Of a stretch of DNA of 64,000 bases, positions 45,652 through 55,566 are shown in pieces. How positions within the stretch are numbered: the first letter of the stretch is position 1; each line of letters opens with the position of its first letter. The notes below the pieces were generated by a model. The model saw only the letters and a list, made by a program, of their open reading frames with translations, did not search any database and had not been told where the DNA came from. This DNA comes from JACMQX01 sp040385105 (lineage in GTDB: Bacteria > Pseudomonadota > Gammaproteobacteria > Burkholderiales > Burkholderiaceae_C): NCBI GenBank assembly GCA_040385105.1, contig JAZKHY010000007.1, positions 1 to 64,000 of the forward strand. Reading direction: 5' to 3'. Position numbers and translations under genes: made by a program.

Positions 45652-45903
45652 ATGGCCGTGCGCACACCGTTCAACCGTCGCCGTTCCGGCAGCAAGCCGG
45701 CCGGCAATCCGCAAGGCGAAACCCGCGCCAGCGTCGATCAACAGGTCCTGCCACGCCTGCCACATGAGCATGACGAGTCGGCCGACAGCCAGGGCGGGCC
45801 GCCTCGCGCCGACATGCAACAGGCTGCAAAAGACATCCGGCGCGGCCTGGTGGACACAGACCGCGGACCGGTGGCCGACAGCACTTACCGCAAGCTCAAG
45901 TAG
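45652..45903 (+). CDS. Small conserved-looking hypothetical protein
   Basis: 83 residues from ATG 45652, chosen for AGGAGCAACCC just upstream; upstream in-frame ATGs are less well placed. The sequence is polar (PFNRRRSGSKPAG, HEHDESADSQGG) and ends DADRG-like with VADSTYRKLK. There are no membrane segments. I do not recognise a named family. Small proteins of this look occur in Comamonadaceae genomes and may be stress-related. It lies alone between the FecR-like gene and the acyl-CoA synthetase gene. Confidence 0.6.
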   Translation: MAVRTPFNRRRSGSKPAGNPQGETRASVDQQVLPRLPHEHDESADSQGGPPRADMQQAAKDIRRGLVDTDRGPVADSTYRKLK

Positions 45904-45985
45904 GCAGGCACACGGCCCCGCTTAGGGCAGGCCGGCGACACCGGCGGGACAGGCCGCGCGCGGCATGGGCGCTACCATCGCGGCC

Positions 45986-47554
45986 ATGACACCGCTGATC
46001 GAGCAAGACTTCGGGCTGATTGCCGACCTGATCCACCAGCATGCCGTGGACACCCCCTCGCATGTTGCGCTGGCTGAAGGCGCGCAGCAGCTGGACTACG
46101 CCGCGCTTGATGCCCTGATGGACCGTGTCGCCGCCGCATTGCAGCAGGGCGGCCTGGCCACAGGCGACGCCATCGCCATCTGTGCAGCCTCATCCATCGG
46201 CTATGCGGCGGTGTTCCTCGGCGCGCTCCGTGCAGGCATTGTGGTCGCGCCGCTGGCCCCGGGCTCCACGGCCGAAGGCCTGGCGCAGATGGTGCGCGAC
46301 TGCGGCGCGAAGCTGCTGTTCCTGGATGAAGCTGCGGCAGGCGTCCTGGGCGCACCGGGCAGCGTGCCGCGCATCGCCCTGGACGGCTCCGCCGCCGGCG
46401 TGCCGCTGGACGCCTGGCTGGCCGCGACCGGCACCCGCCCTGCCGCCGTGAGCATCGGCCCTGCGGACGCCTTCAACATCATCTACTCCTCGGGCACGAC
46501 CGGCGAGCCCAAAGGCATCGTGCAGCCGCACGGCATGCGCTGGGCCCATGTGCAGCGCGGCAAGCGCTATGGCTATGACGGCAGCTCGGTGGCGCTGCTG
46601 TCCACACCGCTGTATTCCAACACCACGCTGGTGGTGTTCTTCCCGGCCCTCGCCTGCGGTGGCACCGTGGTGCTGATGCCCAAATTCGACGCCGCTGGCT
46701 ACCTCCGGCTCGCGCAGCAGCACCGCGTGACCCATACCATGCTGGTGCCGGTACAGTACCAGCGCCTGATGGCCCGGCCCGACTTCGGCAGCTTCGACCT
46801 GTCATCCTTCCGCACCAAGTTCTCCACCAGCGCGCCTTTCTCCGCCGCGCTCAAGGCCGACGTGCTGGCGCGCTGGCCGGGCGGCCTGGTGGAGTTCTAT
46901 GGCATGACCGAGGGCGGAGGCACCTGCATCCTGGAGGCGCACCTGCACCCGGCCAGGCTGCACACGGTGGGGCGGCCTTCCGAAGGCCACGACATCCGGC
47001 TCATCGACGACGCAGGCCGCGAGGTGCCACCGGGCGAGGCAGGCGAGGTCGTGGGCCATTCGCCCGGCATGATGACCGGCTACTTCGGCAAGCCGGAGAA
47101 AACGCGCGAAGCCGAGTGGTTCGCGCCCGATGGCAAGCGCTTCATCCGCACCGGCGATGTCGGGCGCTTTGACGAAGACGGCTTCCTCACGCTGTTTGAC
47201 CGCAAGAAGGACATGATCATCTCCGGCGGCTTCAACATCTACCCGAGCGACCTGGAAGCCGTACTGCGCGAGCACCCTGCAGTGGCCGATGCCGCTGTCG
47301 TGGGCGTGCCGTCGGAGCAATGGGGCGAGACGCCGGTGGCCTTTGTGGTGCCCGCGCCCGGCGCCGCCGCACCGGCTGACGCGCTGATGCAGTGGGCCAA
47401 TGCGCGCGTCGGCAAGACCCAGCGGCTGTCGGCGCTGCGGTACATTGGCGAGCTGCCGCGCAGCGCCATCGGCAAGGTGCTCAAGCGTGAGCTGCGCGAT
47501 CAGTACGCCACGCCGGCCAGCCCGCTCAGCGCAGCGCCGCCCACAGCATCGTGA
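45986..47554 (+). CDS. Acyl-CoA synthetase (AMP-forming, class I adenylate-forming)
   Basis: 522 residues from ATG 45986; an ATG at 45965 is in frame but less natural. The phosphate-binding loop reads IIYSSGTTGEPKGI, the A5 motif is VEFYGMTEGGGTC, and the hinge/A8 region is TGDVGRFDEDGFLTLFDRKKDMIISGGFNIYPSDLE, with the catalytic Lys of A10 in the final GKVLKREL. It activates a carboxylic acid as acyl-AMP and then as acyl-CoA. Chain length and substrate are unknown. Its 3' end overlaps the convergent TSUP gene by 29 bases. Confidence 0.9.
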   Translation: MTPLIEQDFGLIADLIHQHAVDTPSHVALAEGAQQLDYAALDALMDRVAAALQQGGLATGDAIAICAASSIGYAAVFLGALRAGIVVAPLAPGSTAEGLAQMVRDCGAKLLFLDEAAAGVLGAPGSVPRIALDGSAAGVPLDAWLAATGTRPAAVSIGPADAFNIIYSSGTTGEPKGIVQPHGMRWAHVQRGKRYGYDGSSVALLSTPLYSNTTLVVFFPALACGGTVVLMPKFDAAGYLRLAQQHRVTHTMLVPVQYQRLMARPDFGSFDLSSFRTKFSTSAPFSAALKADVLARWPGGLVEFYGMTEGGGTCILEAHLHPARLHTVGRPSEGHDIRLIDDAGREVPPGEAGEVVGHSPGMMTGYFGKPEKTREAEWFAPDGKRFIRTGDVGRFDEDGFLTLFDRKKDMIISGGFNIYPSDLEAVLREHPAVADAAVVGVPSEQWGETPVAFVVPAPGAAAPADALMQWANARVGKTQRLSALRYIGELPRSAIGKVLKRELRDQYATPASPLSAAPPTAS

Positions 47555-48248
47555 GGCCGGCCACCAGCAGCAGGCCATCCATCAGCAGCCTGAACTTCTC
47601 TGCATCGAGCTGGCGCACGTAGCGTTTGGCAATGAAAGCGCCGCCGATCAGCGAGCAGCCGACGATGAGCCCCTTGCCAATGAGTTCCAGCGGCAGCGCA
47701 CCCATGCTGCGGAAGGTGACGGCCTTGGCAAGGTAGACCGAGATGGACGCCAGCGCCTCGGTGGCAAGGTAGGCGCCCTTGACCAGGCCGTACATCAGGA
47801 AGAATGGCGCATTGATGGGCCCGGTGCTCACCACCAGCCCGGTGAGAAAGCCGATGAAGGCACCGACGGTGGCGAGGTGCCAGGCCTTCAGCGTCCAGTG
47901 CTGCCGCGCCATCCAGCGCCGCACCGGGATCATGGCGATGAAGAACACGCCCATCACGCCTTCGGCCGCGCCCACAGGCAGGGTCAGCAGCGTGCTGGCA
48001 CCCAGCACCGCTGCGGGAATGGCCGTGACGCTGTAGGCAGCCGTTGCGCGCCAGTCCACCTCGCGCCACCAGGCCGCCACGCGCGAGGCATTGCCCATGA
48101 TCGACGCGATCGCCATGATCGGCACCGCCTCGCGCGGGCCGAACACCAGCACGAGGGCCGGCATCAGCATGATCGATGTGCCAAACCCGACCAGCCCGCC
48201 CACGGTGCCGGCCACAAGGCCCAGGGCCAGGACTGCAAGGAACTCCAT
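47526..48248 (-). CDS. TSUP (TauE/SafE) family membrane transporter
   Basis: 240 residues with seven to eight membrane helices. The entry segment GLVAGTVGGLVGFGTSIMLMPALVLVFGPREAVPIMAI is typical of the TauE/SafE sulfite/sulfonate exporter family. It is one of the short members. The substrate is unknown. It follows the transglutaminase-like gene by 27 bases on the same strand and overlaps the acyl-CoA synthetase gene at the other end. Confidence 0.87.
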   Translation of the reverse strand: MEFLAVLALGLVAGTVGGLVGFGTSIMLMPALVLVFGPREAVPIMAIASIMGNASRVAAWWREVDWRATAAYSVTAIPAAVLGASTLLTLPVGAAEGVMGVFFIAMIPVRRWMARQHWTLKAWHLATVGAFIGFLTGLVVSTGPINAPFFLMYGLVKGAYLATEALASISVYLAKAVTFRSMGALPLELIGKGLIVGCSLIGGAFIAKRYVRQLDAEKFRLLMDGLLLVAGLTMLWAALR

Positions 48249-48275
48249 GCGCAGATTGTCGTCTGCGGGGGAGGG

Positions 48276-49145
48276 TCAATACTGCCCGTCGGTCGAGAGC
48301 GCCTTTTGCGAATGGAACGGTTCGACGCGTTGCCCTTCCGCATTCGGCACGGCTTCGATATGGATGATCGGCGAGTCCGCCTGCACACCGCCGAAGATCG
48401 TCGCAAAGGCGGCATCGGCCGCGTCGCGCCCGGTCGCAAAGCGCACAAAGCCCATCGGGATGGCGGTGCCCGACGGGTCGAACAGGTACCAGCGGTCACC
48501 GAGGAACACCTCCACATAGGCATGGAAGTCCGTCGGCCCCAGGGCCGGGTCGGCGCCGAAGTCGATGCCGGTGGCAAAGCGCGCCGGTATGTTCACCGCG
48601 CGGCAAAGCGCGATCATCAGGTGGGCAAAGTCGCGGCACACACCGACCTGCTCCACGATGGTGTCCACCGCCGAGGTGTTGCCATTGGTGGTGTTGGACT
48701 GGAAGGACACGTGCGAGCCCACCCAGTCGCGGATGGCCTGCACACGGCTGTAGCCTTGCCACTGGTGCCCGAACTCGCGCACGGCAAACTTGTGCAGCCT
48801 GTCCGACTGGCAGTAGCGGCTGGGGTAAAGGTAAGGCAGCACCGACAGCGGCATCTGCGCCACACTGACCTCACTGAGCTGCTCCTGGTCCATGATGTAG
48901 TGATCGATGTCCACCGTGGCGCCATAGCTCACCTTGAGCGCGCCCGTGAAAGCCTTCAGCCGCAGGTAGCGGTTGCGCGTCACGGGGTCGATGTACATGT
49001 CGGGTACCAGCGCCTGGCTGATGTCGAGCTTCTCGGTCACCACTGTCTGGTGGCGCGTATGCGCCGCCTGCATCTGGAAAATGAAGTCGCTGCCCTGCGG
49101 GCCTACGTCGTAGTTGAGTTCGATCGAGAACTTGAGCCGGACCAT
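48276..49145 (-). CDS. Transglutaminase-like cysteine peptidase
   Basis: 289 residues. An N-terminal beta domain (residues ~1-95) is followed by a transglutaminase core with catalytic triad C170 (QVGVCRDFAHL), H208 (TDFHAYVEVF) and D223 (LFDPSG). There is no signal peptide. Such bacterial proteins with a long N-terminal domain often sit near other peptidase or ATP-grasp genes, but their substrates are not known. The 178 bases upstream to dbpA show no gene. Confidence 0.88.
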   Translation of the reverse strand: MVRLKFSIELNYDVGPQGSDFIFQMQAAHTRHQTVVTEKLDISQALVPDMYIDPVTRNRYLRLKAFTGALKVSYGATVDIDHYIMDQEQLSEVSVAQMPLSVLPYLYPSRYCQSDRLHKFAVREFGHQWQGYSRVQAIRDWVGSHVSFQSNTTNGNTSAVDTIVEQVGVCRDFAHLMIALCRAVNIPARFATGIDFGADPALGPTDFHAYVEVFLGDRWYLFDPSGTAIPMGFVRFATGRDAADAAFATIFGGVQADSPIIHIEAVPNAEGQRVEPFHSQKALSTDGQY

Positions 49146-49323
49146 GTCGGATGACTTTCGGGGCGACGCCCGGCCGGGCTCGCGGCGGCGCGTCTGGGAT
49201 TAAGGGGGGTTCCAATCAGCAGCGTGCAATCTTCATGCCGCACTCTTTGCACCCGATTGTGCGCCCGGCGCCAATTCCATCCCGTCAGCAAGCCGGCGCA
49301 CACCCTGTAGGACAGCGGAGCCT

Positions 49324-50784
<1,461 letters not shown>

Positions 50785-50937
50785 GCCCGATTATCCGTGG
50801 TGCGTGCAGAAATGGCATGCGGCATTCCCACAGCCGGCCAATGTGGTCTATCCTCATGGCATGCTTTCCGCTTGCGCCCACCGGTGAACCAGTGCCCGGC
50901 TGGCAGGGAAGCCAGAGGTTTTCAGGAGGAACCGCCC

Positions 50938-51690
50938 ATGACGACGTCCGAATCCATGCTCAGGGCAGCGCTGTCCATGTCCCGTGACGCGCTGTTCGTG
51001 ATCGATGTGGAAACCATGGACTACATCGAGTTCAACGACGCGACCTGCCGCCTCGCCGGGCACAGCCGCGAGGAGCTCGCCCGCATCGGGCCGCTGGGCA
51101 TCTGGACGCAGACTGGCGGCTCCCAGCAGTCGCTGCGCCAGCACTATGACGCCCTGGTGGCGCAGTCGCCAAAGCCCATGGAGGTGGTGACGCCGGTGCA
51201 CCACGCCGACGGCAGCTTCATCCAGGTCCGCATGGAGCGCCTGGCCCGCCGCATCGAGGGCCGCTGGGTCATCCTGGCCTGCGCCAGCGAGCTGAAGGAC
51301 GACACCGGGTCGAAAGCTGCGAAGGTGCAGCAGGAGCTTGAGCCGCTGCGCGCGCAGATGCACGCCAGCAGCAACCCGGCCTCGCTCATCGACTACCAGG
51401 CCCTGCGCTATATCGACGTCAACGCAGCCGCCTGCGAGCTGCTGGGCTATTCGCGCGAAGAACTGCTGGAAGGCGACCTGCCGCTGACCGGCGAGCGTAC
51501 GCTGGAGGACCTGCGCGAGATGTATGCGACCCTCGTGATGCAGGCCCCGCTGCCCGCCGTCGAGGAAACCTCATTCCAGCGGGGCGACGGCACGGCCGCC
51601 CGCTCGCGCGTGACCCGCCATGCGGTGCTGGCCGACGGCATGTGGGTCATTTATGTGGATGCAAAGGTATTGCCACCCCAGGGTGGCTGA
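50938..51690 (+). CDS. Two-PAS-domain protein without output domain
   Basis: 250 residues from ATG 50938, which has AGGAGGAACCGCCC upstream. Two PAS folds: residues ~5-110 (FVIDVETMDYIEFNDATCRLAGHSREEL) and ~135-245 (YIDVNAAACELLGYSREELLEGD), joined by a helical linker. No kinase, cyclase or DNA-binding part follows. It may sense a ligand or redox state and act by protein contact. It lies 9 bases before gor on the same strand, so the two are probably co-transcribed. Confidence 0.8.
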   Translation: MTTSESMLRAALSMSRDALFVIDVETMDYIEFNDATCRLAGHSREELARIGPLGIWTQTGGSQQSLRQHYDALVAQSPKPMEVVTPVHHADGSFIQVRMERLARRIEGRWVILACASELKDDTGSKAAKVQQELEPLRAQMHASSNPASLIDYQALRYIDVNAAACELLGYSREELLEGDLPLTGERTLEDLREMYATLVMQAPLPAVEETSFQRGDGTAARSRVTRHAVLADGMWVIYVDAKVLPPQGG

Positions 51691-51699
51691 AGGACAAGG

Positions 51700-53079
51700 A
51701 TGCAAGGTTTTGATTTCGACCTGTTCGTCATTGGCGCGGGCAGCGGCGGCGTGCGCGCCGCACGCATGGCGGCCCAGCGCGGCGTGCGGGTGGCGGTGGC
51801 AGAGGCTGCGGCGCTGGGTGGCACCTGCGTCAACGTGGGCTGCATCCCCAAGAAGCTCTACAGCTACGCAGCCCACTATGCCGAGGCTTTCGAAGAGGCC
51901 GCCGGCTTTGGCTGGAAGGCGGGCGAGCCGCGCTTTGACTGGGCCGTGCTCAAGGCCAACCGCGCGCGCGAGATCACGCGGCTGAACGGCGTGTACGGGC
52001 AGCTGCTTGCAGGGGCCGGGGCGACGCTCATCACCGGCTGGGCCAGCCTGGTGGATGCGCACACGGTGGAAGTGCAGGAAGCCGCTGGCCCGAAGCGCTA
52101 CCGCGCGAAGAATATCCTGGTGGCCACCGGCGGCACGCCGCTGGTGCCGGCGGTGACGGGCCGCGAACATGTCGTCACGTCCGACAACATGTTTGACCTC
52201 GACCCCTTCCCCAAACGCCTGGTGGTGGTGGGCGGCGGCTACATCGCCTGCGAGTTCGCCTCCATCTTCAACGGCCTGGGCGCCGAGGTGACACAGGTGC
52301 ACCGCGGCCACATGCTGCTCAATGGCTTTGATGCCGACATCCAGACCTTCATTGCCCGCGAGATGGCGCGCGCCGGCGTCAAAGCCAGCTTCAACTGCAC
52401 CGTGGCCAACATCGCGAAGACGGCCGGCGGGCTGCAGGTCACGCTGGCCGGCGGTGCCCAGGTCATGGCTGACACGGTGCTCTATGCCACCGGCCGCACA
52501 CCCAATGTGACGGGGCTGGGCCTGGAGGCGGTGAAGGTGGCCCAGGAGGCCAACGGCGCCATCAAGGTCAACGCACACTACCAGACCTCGGTGCCGTCCA
52601 TCTACGCGCTGGGCGATGTATCCACCAAAAAGCAGCTCACACCGGTGGCCCTGGGCGAAGCCATGGCCCTGGTGGACCACCTGTTCGGCCCGGCGCCGGG
52701 CAAGGCCAGGCGCGGCATGGCCTATGACTACATTCCCACCGCCGTGTTCACCCACCCGAACATCGGCACGGTGGGCTTCACAGAGGCCGAGGCCCGCAAG
52801 GAGTTCGGCAGGGTCACGGTCTACCGCAGCGAGTTCAAGGCGCTGAAGCACACCTTGAGCGGCAGCGGCGAGCGCACGCTGCTCAAGCTGCTGGTGGACA
52901 CGGAAAGCGACCGCGTCGTCGGCCTGCACATGGTGGGGCCCGACGCCGGCGAGGTGGTGCAGGGTTTTGCGGTGGCCATGAAGGCCGGCGCCACCAAGGC
53001 CCTCTTCGACAGCACCATCGGCATCCACCCGACGGTGGCGGAGGAGTTCGTGACCATGCGTGAGCCCGTTCCGGAATAG
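51700..53079 (+). CDS. gor: Glutathione-disulfide reductase
   Basis: 459 residues. FAD-binding GAGSGGVRAARMAA near the N-terminus, the redox-active disulfide in GGTCVNVGCIPKKL, an NADPH-binding GGGYIACEFASIFNGLG and the C-terminal dimer motif GIHPTVAEEFVTMR with the catalytic His. This pattern is specific for glutathione reductase, which keeps glutathione reduced in the cytoplasm. It converges with the FHA-like gene, with only three bases between the stops. Confidence 0.93.
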   Translation: MQGFDFDLFVIGAGSGGVRAARMAAQRGVRVAVAEAAALGGTCVNVGCIPKKLYSYAAHYAEAFEEAAGFGWKAGEPRFDWAVLKANRAREITRLNGVYGQLLAGAGATLITGWASLVDAHTVEVQEAAGPKRYRAKNILVATGGTPLVPAVTGREHVVTSDNMFDLDPFPKRLVVVGGGYIACEFASIFNGLGAEVTQVHRGHMLLNGFDADIQTFIAREMARAGVKASFNCTVANIAKTAGGLQVTLAGGAQVMADTVLYATGRTPNVTGLGLEAVKVAQEANGAIKVNAHYQTSVPSIYALGDVSTKKQLTPVALGEAMALVDHLFGPAPGKARRGMAYDYIPTAVFTHPNIGTVGFTEAEARKEFGRVTVYRSEFKALKHTLSGSGERTLLKLLVDTESDRVVGLHMVGPDAGEVVQGFAVAMKAGATKALFDSTIGIHPTVAEEFVTMREPVPE

Positions 53080-53082
53080 CGG

Positions 53083-54132
53083 CTACTCGTCCTCTGCGGC
53101 CGTATTGTCCTCATCCCGCTTGTCCTGCAGCCGCTTTTCCAGCCGCTTGCGGATGGACTGTGCCTCGTCCAGGAACTGCGGCACCGGCACGGCGGGCGCG
53201 AGGCGCCATGCGGGCGGGAACAGCGTGGCCATGTAGAGCTGGCCCGACAGGCGGCGGGTCTGCAGCCAGCTGGTGCTCAGCAGCACCGCCACGCCCAGCA
53301 GCGCCACGCCGGCCACGATGCCCGCCAGGCCCCGGCGCCGCTGCGGCGCGATGACCCTCAGGTGCAGGTACACACCCACGGCGGCCGCCAGCACATTGAT
53401 CAGCAGGTCAAAGCGCGCGAAGCTCTCCCATGAGAACACGAAGGCCAGCAGGTGCGCCGCCGTCTCCGCCACCTGGGACGCCAGCAGCGTGGCGCAGGCA
53501 ATGCGCACATGCCGCCAGAACCACAGCCGCCCGGTGAACAGCCGCGTGACCAGCGCCCAGAGCCCCGCCCACACGGCGAATGATCCGGCCGTGGTGGCCA
53601 GCAATGCCGGCAGCCGCTGGCCCAGCACATTCGACTCAGGCGTTGCCAGCCAGGTCATGCCGCCCATCAGGGCCAGCACGGCCGCCGCCAGCAGCAGCGT
53701 CCAGCCGGTGGTGCGCCACGGGAAGTGCGGCAGCGGCTGCTCGGCGGGCAGCGGTTCGTCGGCCAGGCGCAGGCTGAGCTTCAGCCGGCCCAGCACCAGC
53801 TCCTCGCCGCGCGCCCAGCCAAAGTCCTCGCCGCGGCGGCGCAGGCGCTGGTGCTGCAGCACGCCATTGGAGGTGTCCATCACCCTGACGCCCACGCTGC
53901 CGTCCGGGCCGCGGTTGATCAGAAGGTGGTCGGGCGCCACATGCAGGTCGTCCAGCACCAGGGAGGATGCCAGCGAACGCCCCACCGTCACCGGCCAGTG
54001 CGTCACCTCCACCCGGGCCACCAGCGCGCCATTGCGGTCATGGGCCTGCAGCAGGCCAAGCACCTGTGCGCTGCCTGTCACGGGTGCGCTGCCTGTCACC
54101 GGTGTACTGCTTGTCGCGGGTACAGCGTTCAT
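53083..54132 (-). CDS. FHA-like domain membrane protein
   Basis: 349 residues from ATG 54132, which makes an ATGA overlap with the upstream protease gene. The N-terminus has short PVTGSA repeats. A compact beta domain (residues ~25-130, VTVGRSLASSLVLDDLHVAPDHLLI, ending LGRLKLSLRL) fits a forkhead-associated fold, although the key Arg/Ser pair is only partly conserved. Six or so membrane helices follow (TTGWTLLLAAAVLALMGGM onwards), then a charged C-terminal tail. The role is unknown, and coupling to the protease suggests an envelope quality-control or signalling pair. Confidence 0.72.
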   Translation of the reverse strand: MNAVPATSSTPVTGSAPVTGSAQVLGLLQAHDRNGALVARVEVTHWPVTVGRSLASSLVLDDLHVAPDHLLINRGPDGSVGVRVMDTSNGVLQHQRLRRRGEDFGWARGEELVLGRLKLSLRLADEPLPAEQPLPHFPWRTTGWTLLLAAAVLALMGGMTWLATPESNVLGQRLPALLATTAGSFAVWAGLWALVTRLFTGRLWFWRHVRIACATLLASQVAETAAHLLAFVFSWESFARFDLLINVLAAAVGVYLHLRVIAPQRRRGLAGIVAGVALLGVAVLLSTSWLQTRRLSGQLYMATLFPPAWRLAPAVPVPQFLDEAQSIRKRLEKRLQDKRDEDNTAAEDE

Positions 54133-55454
54133 CGCGGCGCCTCCCATTTGAAACCGGCGAGGTAGTGGCCCACCAGCTTCATGCCGTTGTCAAAGCTCAC
54201 GCCCTGCGCATCCAGCCGCCCCTGCACGCCCTGGCTGGGGCGGTTCAGCGAGGTCACCAGCACCGACACGTCATGCAGGCCCGGCAGCTTGCGGTAGGCG
54301 CTCACGCAGATGACGGCGCGCATGTCCATGCCGCCGGTGTTGACGTAACGCTCGGAGCATTCCGCGGCCGTGGCCTTGCGCGAGCCGCGCTGCTGGAACT
54401 GCTCGTTCTGGAAACTCTGCGAGAACAGCGCCGCAAAACGCAGCGCGCCGAGGTTGGGCGCGTCATAGGCTTCGTAGCGCACCCGCAGGAAGCCGGTGTT
54501 GAACTCGCCGGCGAACACATGGCTGTCGATCTGGCAGTCGGTGCGCTCCAGGTCAAAGGCCTTGAAGTCCGGGTCGCGGCCGCGGCCCCAGCAGCGGGCC
54601 ATGGAGTCCTCGGGAACCGGCACGCTGTAGCCGCCGTGCTTCTGCGGCCTGAGCGGCGCGGAAGTGAAGTTGCGGGTGAGCAGCTCCTGGTGCTCCATCA
54701 GCTGGCGCGCCACTTCCGGGTGCGCCGGTTTCGTGATGACGGGCGCCTTCGCGCCGCGCTCCAGCAGGGCCTGCGCGAACTCGGCCGGGATCAAAAAGCT
54801 CACCAGGTCGCCGTCGAGCCGCTTGGACACATTGACGCCCACCACACGCCCGGCTTCGTCCAGCGCCGGCCCGCCGCTCATGCCCGGGTTGAGCGCGCCG
54901 CCAAAGAAGATGCGCGGGTAGAAGCTGCGCTGCACCAGCCCGTTGAACGTGCCCTCGGTCACCGCAAAACCGATGTCCAGCGGGTTGCCCAGCGAATAGA
55001 TGCGCTCGCCGCGCGACAGCGGCTCGTCCTTCGGCCGGAAACCGAGCACCTGCTGCCCGGGCGCGGGGTTCTTCACGCGCAGCAGCGCCAGGTCGTTGCG
55101 CACATCAAAGGCCAGCAGCTCGACGTCTGCCTCCTTGCCGTCCACCGGTACATACACGCCCCGGTAGCGCTCGGGCTCCAGCGCCAGCTGGCTGGCGACA
55201 TGGAAGTTGGTGATGAGCAGCCCGCCTGCCGCCACAAAGAAGCCCGAGCCCACGCTGGCCTGGGTGTTGCTGTTCTTCAGCAGGATGCGGATCTGCACCA
55301 GCTTGTCGCGGGTGGTTTCGTAGGCGCGCTGGGCGTTGCGCGATATCTGCGCCGCCGGCTGGCCACGCGCGGCAGAAGCCGGCGCCTGGGCCATGACGGC
55401 TGTGGTGAACAACCCTGCCGCCAGGAGCAGCCACGTTTGCAATCGTTTCATCAA
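54129..55454 (-). CDS. Trypsin-like (S1C) serine protease, exported
   Basis: 441 residues with a signal peptide (LLLAAGLFTTAVMAQA, cut near residue 24). The catalytic triad is complete: H85 in LITNFHVAS, D121 in VRNDLALLRV and S193 in NPGMSGGPAL. The remaining ~230 residues form a C-terminal region with four cysteines that I do not recognise as PDZ. It is periplasmic by prediction. The stop overlaps the FHA-like gene start, so the two are coupled. Confidence 0.85.
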   Translation of the reverse strand: MMKRLQTWLLLAAGLFTTAVMAQAPASAARGQPAAQISRNAQRAYETTRDKLVQIRILLKNSNTQASVGSGFFVAAGGLLITNFHVASQLALEPERYRGVYVPVDGKEADVELLAFDVRNDLALLRVKNPAPGQQVLGFRPKDEPLSRGERIYSLGNPLDIGFAVTEGTFNGLVQRSFYPRIFFGGALNPGMSGGPALDEAGRVVGVNVSKRLDGDLVSFLIPAEFAQALLERGAKAPVITKPAHPEVARQLMEHQELLTRNFTSAPLRPQKHGGYSVPVPEDSMARCWGRGRDPDFKAFDLERTDCQIDSHVFAGEFNTGFLRVRYEAYDAPNLGALRFAALFSQSFQNEQFQQRGSRKATAAECSERYVNTGGMDMRAVICVSAYRKLPGLHDVSVLVTSLNRPSQGVQGRLDAQGVSFDNGMKLVGHYLAGFKWEAPR

Positions 55455-55487
55455 GTCATTCTATTGAGTGTGGCATCACACGCTGTC

Positions 55488-55508
55488 ATTGCGGGCTTGA
55501 CCCGCAAT
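55488..55508. repeat. Short inverted repeat in the divergent spacer before amn
   Basis: ATTGCGGG-CTTGA-CCCGCAAT has perfect 8-base arms. The element (GTCATTGCGGGCTTGACCCGCAATCC) has the look of the dispersed REP-like repeats common in proteobacterial genomes. It lies between the divergent protease and AMP nucleosidase genes, so it could also affect the promoters. Confidence 0.65.
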
Positions 55509-55566
55509 CCACGGTGGCGCTGAAGCAGCACAGCGCCCGGCGCAGAGATGGCGGCACAATGGAGCC

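Noticed and set aside
43543..45819. 758-residue open frame opposite the FecR-like gene
   Set aside because: Low-complexity mirror of the Gln/Arg-rich tail, and the plus-strand protein has a signal peptide and recognisable domains.
47526..47554. 29-base convergent overlap of acyl-CoA synthetase and TSUP genes
   Set aside because: Such tail overlaps are common in dense genomes. No sign of an artefact.
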